The notes beneath the pieces were generated by a model. That model was not told the DNA's origin, searched no databases, and worked only from the letters and a program-made list of their open reading frames with translations. This document shows, piece after piece, positions 6,649 through 12,043 of a DNA stretch of 12,043 nucleotides. Position numbers and translations under genes: made by a program. The stretch's first letter is position 1. Each line of letters starts with the position of its first letter. Origin of the DNA: DATKCJ01 sp035513275 (GTDB taxonomy: Bacteria > Verrucomicrobiota > Verrucomicrobiia > Opitutales > Opitutaceae); NCBI GenBank assembly GCA_035513275.1, contig DATKCJ010000286.1:1-12043 (forward strand), in the 5' to 3' direction.

Positions 6649-6987
6649 ATGAAACTCGTCGTCGCATTCATCAAGCCGTTCAAGCTCGAGGAAGTTAAGG
6701 AAGCGCTCTCTAACGTCGGCATCACCGGAATGACGGTGACCGAGGTGAAGGGCTTCGGTCGCCAGAAGGGCCATAGCGAGACCTACCGCGGCACGGAATA
6801 CACCGTGGACTTTCTGCCCAAGGTGCGCGTGGAGGTTGCCGTGACCGACGAGATGGTCACGCCCGTGGTCGACGCGATCGTGAAGGGCGGCCGCACCGGC
6901 AAGATCGGCGACGGCAAGGTCTTCGTCCAAACACTCGAGGAAGTCGTCCGCATTCGCACAGAAGAGCGCGGCGATCCAGCCGTCTGA
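6649..6987 (+). CDS. glnB: PII signal protein (third, divergent copy)
   Basis: The 112-residue PII protein is about 73% identical to the two GlnK copies by hand comparison (around 30 differences). Tyr51 (RGTEYTVDFLPK), Gln39, Lys58 and TGKIGDGKVF are intact, so ligand binding and uridylylation should be possible. I chose ATG 6649 for MKLVVAFIKPFKL; the upstream open frame from 6466 only translates repeat sequence. It lacks an adjacent amt gene and a leader of the amt type, and is preceded by REP-like elements, so it is probably an independent unit. It might play the general GlnB role (glutamine synthetase or other targets), but sequence alone does not separate GlnB from GlnK, and the symbol is tentative. 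The dnaX start follows after 34 nt with no terminator visible, so the two may be cotranscribed. Confidence 0.93.
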   Translation: MKLVVAFIKPFKLEEVKEALSNVGITGMTVTEVKGFGRQKGHSETYRGTEYTVDFLPKVRVEVAVTDEMVTPVVDAIVKGGRTGKIGDGKVFVQTLEEVVRIRTEERGDPAV

Positions 6988-7021
6988 AATGCGTGTCCGC
7001 TGAGTCCGGCGCATCCCACCC

Positions 7022-8170
7022 GTGAGTTCCGGTTACCAAGTCATCGCCAGGAAGTGGCGCCCTCAGACGTTTGACGAGATCGTCGGGCAGGATCATGTCG
7101 TGCGCACACTGCGCAACGCCATCAAGCGCGACCGCATCGCTCACGCTTACCTCTTCGTCGGCCCGCGCGGCACCGGCAAGACATCCACGGCGCGCATCTT
7201 TGCGAAGGCGCTCAACTGCGAGAAGGGCCCGACAGTCGATCCGTGCGGCGTGTGCGCCACCTGCCGCGACATCGCACAGGGCATCAGTCTCGACGTGCTC
7301 GAGTTCGACGCAGCCTCGAACACGCAGGTCGACAAGATCCGCGAGATGGTCCTCGACAACGTCGCCTACGCGCCGGCACAGGGGAAGTTCAAGGTCTACA
7401 TCATCGACGAGGTGCACATGCTCTCGACCTCGTCGTTCAACGCGCTGCTCAAGACGCTCGAGGAGCCGCCGTCGCACGTGAAGTTCCTCTTCGCGACGAC
7501 CGACCCGCAGAAGATGCCGGCCACGGTGATCTCGCGCTGCCAGCGCTTCGACCTGCGCCCGATTCCTGACAGCGTGATCGTCGAGCGTCTCAAGAAAATC
7601 GCAGCCGACGAGAAGATCGCGATCAGTGACGACGCGCTCGCCTCGATCGCACGGCTCGCCGACGGCGGCATGCGCGACGCCCAGTCGATCTTCGACCAGA
7701 TGATTTCCTTCTGCGGCCACAAGATCGAGGAGGGCGACATCCTCGAGGTCTACGGCCTCGTCTCCGCGGCCGACGTGCGCCGGCTCGCCATCGCCGTCGC
7801 CAAGGGCGACCACGCGGCGATCGTGGCGATGGTCGACAAGTTCGAGGAACAAGGCAGGGACCTCGTGCGCCTGCTTGTCGATCTCCAGGCGCTTGTTCGC
7901 CGCGAGTTGCTGTCCGCGATCAGTGCCGGTGGCGAAAGCTCCGGCCTCGGCACCGGACTGACGACCGAGCAGTTCACACGGCTTCTCGATTCCCTTCGCG
8001 ACGGCGAGGAACTCGTGAAGCAGGGTCTCTCCCAGAAGGTTAATTTCGAGATCACGCTCCTGAAAGCCGTTGAACAAAGCCGTTCACGTGCGATCGACAG
8101 CCTCTTGCGCGAGATCACCGCGATCGCCGCCGGGCTCCCCGATGGGGCCGGCGAAAAAAAAAAGGCCTGA
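7022..8170 (+). CDS. dnaX: DNA polymerase III clamp-loader subunit DnaX, frame-0 product (gamma-like)
   Basis: The 382-residue AAA+ ATPase is part of the clamp loader that opens and loads the beta sliding clamp at replication forks. It has Walker A GPRGTGKT (47-54), the zinc-binding Cys66, Cys75, Cys78 and Cys81, Walker B VYIIDE (125-130), sensor-1 FATTD, and the arginine-finger motif SRCQRFDLR (171 on). Domain III follows to about residue 370. GTG 7022 is the start because MSSGYQVIARKWRPQTFDEIVGQ is the family N-terminus. The frame stops at TGA 8168, immediately after a ten-A run, giving a product of domains I-III only, like gamma. The -1 frame continues for 99 codons, so a longer tau-like product of 480 residues is expected. 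A lost base in the homopolymer is the alternative explanation. Confidence 0.95.
   Translation: MSSGYQVIARKWRPQTFDEIVGQDHVVRTLRNAIKRDRIAHAYLFVGPRGTGKTSTARIFAKALNCEKGPTVDPCGVCATCRDIAQGISLDVLEFDAASNTQVDKIREMVLDNVAYAPAQGKFKVYIIDEVHMLSTSSFNALLKTLEEPPSHVKFLFATTDPQKMPATVISRCQRFDLRPIPDSVIVERLKKIAADEKIAISDDALASIARLADGGMRDAQSIFDQMISFCGHKIEEGDILEVYGLVSAADVRRLAIAVAKGDHAAIVAMVDKFEEQGRDLVRLLVDLQALVRRELLSAISAGGESSGLGTGLTTEQFTRLLDSLRDGEELVKQGLSQKVNFEITLLKAVEQSRSRAIDSLLREITAIAAGLPDGAGEKKKA
8154..8164 (+). promoter_or_regulatory. dnaX slippery site (ten A residues, A-AAA-AAG)
   Basis: Ten A residues (8154-8163) followed by G end in the heptamer A AAA AAG (8158-8164), placed exactly in the frame-0 register X XXY YYZ, the same heptamer used for -1 frameshifting in E. 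coli dnaX. The frame-0 stop follows two codons later. Addition of one A by RNA polymerase slippage, as known for Thermus dnaX, would give the same long protein. A GGGCG/CGCCC stem (8174-8178 with 8192-8196) or a competing CTGAC/GTCAG stem could stimulate it, but both are short. Confidence 0.7.
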
Positions 8171-8463
8171 CGGGGGCGGTTGAGGAGTCAGCGCCCGAAG
8201 AGGAAACGGTCGCAAGCGCCGGCGATTCCGACGAAGCCCCGATCGGCCCGGGCGCTGAAGAGGAGTCGTTCATCGCTTCGGAGCAAATAGGATCGCCAGT
8301 CCCGCGTGAAGTGCCCGCTGCACCACGGCGCGATGAGCCACCGCCCGGACGGTTGGATGAACTCGTCGCGCGTGTTCCAGAAGCCACGCAGAAGTCGCTG
8401 CACGATCTGCTTCGTGCGAAGTTCACCCGGGTGCGCAGGCTTCGCGAAGAGGAGCTGCGGTAG
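8164..8463 (+). CDS. dnaX: DnaX tau-specific C-terminal extension (-1 frame)
   Basis: Continuing in the -1 frame after AAG 8162-8164 gives 99 residues ending at TAG 8461. The segment begins with an acidic Pro/Ala/Glu-rich linker (GAVEESAPEEETVASAGDSD and on) and ends in a basic amphipathic part (LHDLLRAKFTRVRRLREEEL). A flexible acidic linker followed by a small conserved end resembles the tau-specific region that binds the polymerase and helicase in E. coli, though it is much shorter. The frame has coding-like composition with no stop, whereas the frame-0 continuation stops at once. It is therefore translated by frameshifting or transcriptional slippage, or in the main frame if the true run is eleven A residues. 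Which partner it binds is not known from sequence. Confidence 0.75.
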   Translation, partial: GLTGAVEESAPEEETVASAGDSDEAPIGPGAEEESFIASEQIGSPVPREVPAAPRRDEPPPGRLDELVARVPEATQKSLHDLLRAKFTRVRRLREEELR

Positions 8464-8514
8464 GGTTCGACCTGCCGGAATTGCGGGCCTCGCCAGGTCA
8501 GAGACCTGCGCTAC
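8460..8514. repeat. REP/BIME-like element bridging dnaX and mutY ends
   Basis: At the right end, CAGGTC-AGA-GACCTG (8494-8508) is followed by CGCTAC, so on the minus strand it reads GTAG-CG plus a perfect hairpin, the same plan as at 6441. At the left end GTAG (8460-8463) precedes a weaker hairpin, CCTGC with GCGGG around 8471-8487. The left GTAG contains the stop codon of the tau frame and the right hairpin contains the stop of mutY. The left half is less convincing than the right. Confidence 0.5.
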
Positions 8515-9547
8515 TCGACGCCGCCATTATCTCCTTCACCCACCGACGGTGCGGGCCGGAGAGCGTCACGGACTCGAGCGTGGCGAGTGACACCCAGACT
8601 AGCGACTCGTCGCGAGCGATTCGATTGCGCGCGGAGGAAGTGAGCCGGACGGCACGAATCGTCTCCGTAATCCTGTGATGGGTTATCGAGCGGCTGCGCG
8701 TGAGGAGAAGTTTTCCTGCGCCCGAATCTATTTCGAGTGCCGAGAGTTCTGGCAACTCGTGGATTCCCGCGAATCTTCGCGCTGCTCCGTCGGCGCGATG
8801 CAACAAGAGCCTGCCGCGATCGACGCACCACGCGCGGGTCACTTCGCGAAGCACGGTCGCCTTGCGCGCGATGCGCGGCAACGAGGCAGGATCGCCCGTG
8901 GCGAATCCCGCGCAGAACTGCGCGACCGGGCAGCGCAGGCACGCCGGCGCTGTCTTCGTGCAAACGGTGGCGCCAAGTTCCATGAGCGCCTCGTTGTGGT
9001 CGCCGGGATGGCGGCGATTCAGGAGCGCACCGGCGAGCGGCGTGAAATGCTTCACCGCGGTGCCGTTGTCGGCGAACGCGGTGCGCGTGGCGGTGAGCCG
9101 CGCGAGCACGCGCACGACATTGCCGTCGACGCACGCGGCAGGCGCGCCGCACGCGATGCTCGCGATCGCCGCGGCGGTGTAGGGTCCCACGCCGGGCAGC
9201 TCCCGCCAGCCTTCAGCGTCGTCCGGCGGCGTGCTCATTGCAGCGACTGCTTTCGCGAGCCGGTGCAGGTTTCGCGCGCGGTTGTAGTAGCCGAGTCCCT
9301 CCCACGCCTTCAGCACATCGGCCTCCGGAGCGGCCGCGAGTGCTGGGAAGTCCGGAAAGCGCGCCATCCATGCAGCGAAGAACGGCAGCACGGTTTTCAC
9401 CTGCGTCTGCTGGAGCATGAACTCCGACACGACCGTGCGGTAGAGCGAGCGCTCTGTGCGCCACGGGAGCGGACGCTGGTTCGTGAGGAACCGCTTGCGA
9501 AGCGCGCGCTGGAAGTCCGCGGGATGTTCGGTCAACATTCGGTGCAC
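8498..9547 (-). CDS. mutY: Adenine DNA glycosylase MutY
   Basis: The 349-residue base-excision enzyme removes adenine mispaired with 8-oxoguanine. Its N-terminal glycosylase domain has PWR, catalytic Glu42 in SEFMLQQTQV, the helix-hairpin-helix LPGVGPYTAAAIASI (117-131) and catalytic Asp141 in VDGNVVRVLAR. The iron-sulfur cluster ligands are Cys196, 203, 206 and 212 in C-X6-C-X2-C-X5-C spacing. The C-terminal part is a Nudix-like 8-oxoG recognition domain with ITHHRIT near its middle. The length is typical. Translation may begin at GTG 9547 or at ATG 9538 three codons later; no Shine-Dalgarno sequence decides. It is convergent with dnaX and divergent from rnhC. The last residues (SSSAGL) and the stop are encoded by a repeat element, so the original C-terminus may have been altered there. 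Confidence 0.97.
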   Translation of the reverse strand: MHRMLTEHPADFQRALRKRFLTNQRPLPWRTERSLYRTVVSEFMLQQTQVKTVLPFFAAWMARFPDFPALAAAPEADVLKAWEGLGYYNRARNLHRLAKAVAAMSTPPDDAEGWRELPGVGPYTAAAIASIACGAPAACVDGNVVRVLARLTATRTAFADNGTAVKHFTPLAGALLNRRHPGDHNEALMELGATVCTKTAPACLRCPVAQFCAGFATGDPASLPRIARKATVLREVTRAWCVDRGRLLLHRADGAARRFAGIHELPELSALEIDSGAGKLLLTRSRSITHHRITETIRAVRLTSSARNRIARDESLVWVSLATLESVTLSGPHRRWVKEIMAASSSAGL

Positions 9548-9580
9548 CGCAGGCAGACAAGCGAAAGGATTCGCCCGCCC

Positions 9581-9595
9581 AAGAAGAATCTTCTT
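9581..9595. promoter_or_regulatory. Palindrome between divergent mutY and rnhC
   Basis: AAGAAGA-A-TCTTCTT is a perfect 7-bp inverted repeat around one central base, placed in the 81-nt region between the divergent starts of mutY and rnhC. It is AT-rich against a GC-rich background and could be an operator serving both genes. A short hairpin GCGAA-AGGA-TTCGC (9561-9574) lies next to it. No regulator is identified, and chance cannot be excluded. Confidence 0.35.
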
Positions 9596-9628
9596 CGCTC
9601 GTCAGCCAGCAAACTGAGCAAACCACCG

Positions 9629-10630
9629 ATGCCACGACCCGAACCCGAGGAGAAGCCCAAGCGACTCTCCCTCTACACACTCAAGCTCGACGACACGGGC
9701 ATGGACCGGCTGAAGGCCGCGTGCGAGGAGCGTTCGTGGGATCCGTTCGACGTCGCCTACGCGCGATTCGCATTCAAGGGGCGCGACGTGAACGTGACCG
9801 CCTACGAGAGCGGCAAGGTCGTGATCGCGGGCAAGGGCACCGAGGACTTCGTGGTCAACGTCGTCGAGCCTCAGATCACGATGGCGCCGAAGCTCGGTTA
9901 CGACGAGGTGTTGCACCCCGACTGGTTCGAACCGCACGCCGGACTCGACGAGAGCGGCAAGGGCGACTTCTTCGGACCGGTCGTCGCAGCCACGGTCATC
10001 GCGGACAAGTCTGCAATCGACGCGTGGATCAAGGCAGGCGTGCGCGACAGCAAGGCGATTGCCGACACGCAGATTCTGAAGCTGGACAAGATCATCCGCG
10101 AGACGCGCGGCGCCGTCGTCGAGACATGCCAGTGCGGCATGCGGAAATACAACGAGCTCATGAGCCGCAAGGGTGCGAACCTGAACCGACTCCTCGCGTG
10201 GCAACATGCGACTGCGCTCACCGCCGCGCTCGACAAAAAGTGGGTGCCGCGCGGGCTGTTGGACCAGTTCACCAAGCAGCCGCTCGTGCAGCGCGAACTC
10301 GCGAAGAAGTTGAAGAGCGACTTCGCGTTGGACATGCGGACGAAGGCGGAGGAAGACCCGGTGGTCGCCGCGGCCTCAATCGTGGCGCGCGCCGAGTTTG
10401 TGCGTGCGATGCGAGCACTGTCGCAGAAGTTCGGCGAGCCGCTCCTCAAGGGCGCGAGCGCCGGCGTGAAATTGCAGGCGCGACAGATCATCGACCGGTT
10501 CGGCGCGCAAGCGCTCGGCGAGTTCGCGAAGCTGCATTTCCGGACGGCTTATGAAGTCGTGAAGGACGCGGGCAAGCTTGACGAGCTCCCACTGCCCGAA
10601 CCCGCGGAGAAGACGGAATGGAAACGGTGA
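9629..10630 (+). CDS. rnhC: Ribonuclease HIII
   Basis: The 333-residue cytoplasmic endonuclease cuts the RNA strand of RNA-DNA hybrids. The N-terminal 90 residues form the TBP-like substrate-binding domain peculiar to RNase HIII (YTLKLDDTGMDRLKAACEER, then GRDVNVTAYESGKVVIAGKG). The catalytic domain starts with GLDESGKGDFFGPVV (105-119, Asp107 and Glu108), where the S-G-K-G-D version distinguishes HIII from HII (A-G-R-G). GVRDSK at 138-142, LLDQF near 211 and AEEDPVVAAASIVARAEF complete the active site. I chose ATG 9629 because MPRPEPEEKPKRLSLYTLKL is consistent with the domain start; the frame is open about 950 nt upstream, but that part lies antisense to mutY and is not family-like. rnhB follows 166 nt downstream with a repeat between. 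Confidence 0.95.
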   Translation: MPRPEPEEKPKRLSLYTLKLDDTGMDRLKAACEERSWDPFDVAYARFAFKGRDVNVTAYESGKVVIAGKGTEDFVVNVVEPQITMAPKLGYDEVLHPDWFEPHAGLDESGKGDFFGPVVAATVIADKSAIDAWIKAGVRDSKAIADTQILKLDKIIRETRGAVVETCQCGMRKYNELMSRKGANLNRLLAWQHATALTAALDKKWVPRGLLDQFTKQPLVQRELAKKLKSDFALDMRTKAEEDPVVAAASIVARAEFVRAMRALSQKFGEPLLKGASAGVKLQARQIIDRFGAQALGEFAKLHFRTAYEVVKDAGKLDELPLPEPAEKTEWKR

Positions 10631-10665
10631 ACTGCAGAGCAGTGAAGGTATCCGGGCGAAAACAT

Positions 10666-10742
10666 GTAGCCCTGCGCGTGAGCGCAGGGACCGACTTGCA
10701 CTCGGCAATAGGCAATGTCCCGCTCCTCACGGAGCGGGCTAC
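10666..10742. repeat. REP/BIME-like inverted pair between rnhC and rnhB
   Basis: The element reads GTAG then the hairpin CCCTGCGC-GTGA-GCGCAGGG (10670-10689), a 29-nt spacer, the hairpin CCCGCTCC-TCAC-GGAGCGGG (10719-10738), then CTAC. Both stems are perfect 8-bp stems with 4-nt loops, and each is footed by GTAG facing outward. ATGTAG and CTACAT at the ends can pair to make a three-armed structure. This is the cleanest example in the window. It occupies most of the rnhC-rnhB gap and may stabilise or attenuate the transcript. Confidence 0.75.
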
Positions 10743-10796
10743 ATTCGGAATCGGAGAGAGGGAGCGAGGCGCCCGAACTTCGGTGCGCCGCTCCTG

Positions 10797-11576
10797 ATGC
10801 CGAAGCGGCGCCAGTTGCGTGGTTTCGATCTCCGGCAGATCACCGGATTCGAAAGCATCATCGGCGTCGACGAGGCAGGCCGCGGTGCGATTGCCGGGCC
10901 CGTGGTGGCGGCGGCCGTGCGCGTCGGGCGCCCGTTTCTCGAGGGCCGGTGGGCGGTGAACAAGACGTATCGTGTCAACGACTCCAAGCAGATGGCGCCC
11001 GATGTGCGCGCGACGGTTTTCGAGGAGATGCAGGAGCTCATGACGGCGGGTGAGCTGACGTTCGCGGTCGGTCGCGCCGATGTTGGCGAGATCGAGTCGC
11101 TCAACATTCTCGGTGCCACGAAGCTCGCGATGCGCCGCGCGCTCGAGCAGATCGTGCCACCGGAGGCATTCGTGGTTCGACGCGAGCCGGACCTGTTCGC
11201 GACGCCCGAGGAGATCGCTCAGTTTCAACCGGCCACGCTTAGCCGTGTCATGATCGATGGTGTAAAGCTCAAGTCGTTTCCCTATCCGCACGAAGGGATC
11301 GTGCACGGCGACGCCCGCTCGCTGTGCATCGCGATGGCTTCGATCGCCGCGAAGGTCACGCGCGACCGGATGCTCGACGAGCTCGACACCGAGTATCCGG
11401 GCTACGGCTTCGCGCGCCACAAGGGTTACGGCACCGAGGATCACCGCGCGGCGCTGATCGCATCAGGCCGGTGTTTCCAGCACCGCGACACTTTCCTACG
11501 GACGTTCCTTTCGCGAAAGGGCCGCGACATCGAGGGCCAGATGAACCTGTTCGGCGAGCTCGACATCGGAGGGTAG
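10797..11576 (+). CDS. rnhB: Ribonuclease HII
   Basis: The 259-residue endonuclease removes single ribonucleotides and RNA primers from DNA. The active site is complete: Asp25 and Glu26 in IIGVDEAGRGAIAGPVV, NDSKQM (61-66), SLNILGATKLAMRRAL (101-116), Asp154 in VMIDG and Asp172 in HGDARS; the last two are 18 residues apart as in E. coli. The C-terminal YPGYGFARHKGYGTEDH is also typical. Between AMRRAL and MIDG there are about 25 more residues than usual (PPEAFVVRREPDLFATPEEI and on), so the protein is longer than the common length near 200. I chose ATG 10797 because the upstream open frame translates the repeat. There is no clear Shine-Dalgarno sequence. Having HII immediately after HIII suggests the two act as a set, but their separate roles are inferred from the families. 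Confidence 0.95.
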   Translation: MPKRRQLRGFDLRQITGFESIIGVDEAGRGAIAGPVVAAAVRVGRPFLEGRWAVNKTYRVNDSKQMAPDVRATVFEEMQELMTAGELTFAVGRADVGEIESLNILGATKLAMRRALEQIVPPEAFVVRREPDLFATPEEIAQFQPATLSRVMIDGVKLKSFPYPHEGIVHGDARSLCIAMASIAAKVTRDRMLDELDTEYPGYGFARHKGYGTEDHRAALIASGRCFQHRDTFLRTFLSRKGRDIEGQMNLFGELDIGG

Positions 11577-11592
11577 GGCGGTCCGAATTTGA

Positions 11593-11723
11593 AACCGCTA
11601 ATCTGCGCTAATTTTCGCTAATCTGATTAAGCCCAGCAGCCAATCGCGCCTCGCCGATCAGGCGAGGCACGCATGCGTTGGACGACCTCTTGAACCTGAA
11701 ACTATTAGCGAAGATTAGCGGTT
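11593..11723. repeat. Long inverted repeat with CGCTAAT units
   Basis: The arm AACCGCTAATCTGCGCTAAT (11593-11612) is the reverse complement of 11704-11723 at 19 of 20 positions. CGCTAAT recurs three times on the left (11597, 11606, 11616) and twice, inverted, on the right. The interior holds a perfect 8-bp hairpin GCCTCGCC-GATCA-GGCGAGGC (11648-11668). The AT-rich arms stand out in this GC-rich sequence. The element fills most of the 231-nt gap between rnhB and the PAS gene, where I see nothing coding. It lacks GTAG feet next to its arms, so it seems to be a different family from the others. It could be a transposon-like miniature element or a terminator. Confidence 0.7.
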
Positions 11724-11807
11724 CACAAAGGTTTGAGACGAGGCCACAGATCGGATGAGGCCTCCCCGGCATTGAAATCCGCGCGTCCACCCGGCATCCA
11801 TAGAAAC

Positions 11808-12043
11808 GTGGCGTCCAAGCAAAGTCCCCTCGAGCGTCTTCTCGGCCGGCTCGACCAGCTCGACAAGGTCAACCTGAACATCCTCGTGCAGCGTCTCGCG
11901 CGGGAGCGCGGTCTGCTCGAGACGGTGCTCAATACGATCCAGGAGGGCGTGCTCGTCATCCGCGATTCCGGCGAGATCGAATACGGCAACGCAGCCGCCG
12001 CACGACTGCTCGGCATGGGAAACACCGAACTCACGGGCGAGGA
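11808..12043 (+). CDS. PAS-domain protein, probably a sensor histidine kinase, N-terminal part (runs off right edge)
   Basis: From GTG 11808 there are 78 codons open to the window edge. The first 40 residues (SPLERLLGRLDQLDKVNLNI and on) look like a charged helical, possibly coiled-coil lead. They are followed by LLETVLNTIQEGVLVIRDSGEIEYGNAAAARLLGMGNTELTGE, the start of a PAS sensory domain (the VLNTIQEGVLVI and N-A-A-A-RLLG features). Such helix-PAS beginnings are common in cytoplasmic sensor histidine kinases, including nitrogen-type NtrB-like ones, but the kinase core lies beyond the window, so only the PAS part is seen. No transmembrane helix precedes it. The frame is open upstream of the GTG, with a TTG at 11772, and no Shine-Dalgarno sequence decides the start. 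Confidence 0.7.
   Translation, partial: MASKQSPLERLLGRLDQLDKVNLNILVQRLARERGLLETVLNTIQEGVLVIRDSGEIEYGNAAAARLLGMGNTELTGE

Noticed and set aside
8154..8170. dnaX as a pseudogene broken by a frameshift
   Set aside because: The shift falls exactly at a ten-A run in the heptamer register known for dnaX recoding, and both frames keep sensible products; programmed recoding or a homopolymer miscall explains it better.
8675..9628. Long open frame continuous with rnhC
   Set aside because: It is antisense to mutY, which has a full set of catalytic motifs; high GC leaves the opposite strand open. RNase HIII begins at 9629.

Overview
The window is GC-rich, densely coding bacterial chromosome. Protein features, scarce Shine-Dalgarno sequences and short hairpin repeats between genes fit a Verrucomicrobiota member, possibly Opitutaceae-like. 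That placement is inference from gene content and general resemblance; no rRNA or other marker here settles it.

Layout: (1) 1-321, minus strand, the N-terminal part of an FkbM-type methyltransferase that runs off the left edge. (2) 590-2368, aspS. (3) 2433-6435, a tandemly duplicated nitrogen module. Each copy has a related leader of about 74 nt, an ammonium channel gene, a glnK-type PII gene and a hairpin terminator. The two channels belong to clearly different Amt types, but the two PII genes are almost the same. (4) 6649-6987, a third, more divergent PII gene just upstream of dnaX. (5) 7022-8463, dnaX. A run of ten A residues (8154-8163) lies where the frame-0 product ends two codons later, while the -1 frame stays open for 99 further codons; this looks like a gamma/tau programmed frameshift or slippage site. 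(6) 8498-9547, minus strand, mutY, convergent with dnaX. (7) 9629-11576, rnhC (RNase HIII) followed by rnhB (RNase HII). (8) 11808 to the right edge, the start of a PAS-domain protein, probably a sensor histidine kinase.

Working together: the Amt channels import ammonium, and PII proteins sense ATP/ADP, 2-oxoglutarate and, through conserved Tyr51, probably uridylylation, and gate the channels. The right half is genome maintenance: clamp loader, A:8-oxoG repair and removal of RNA from DNA. I see no operon linking the two halves.

Gaps between genes carry several short palindromic elements with a GTAG or GGAG foot next to a hairpin, often as inverted pairs. This is the architecture of REP/BIME sequences moved by RAYT (Y1-type) transposases. 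A different, longer inverted repeat lies at 11593-11723. I saw no tRNA, rRNA, CRISPR array, transposase gene or prophage gene. The most novel items are the shared amt leader, the dnaX slippage site with reversed logic relative to E. coli, and the REP-like family.
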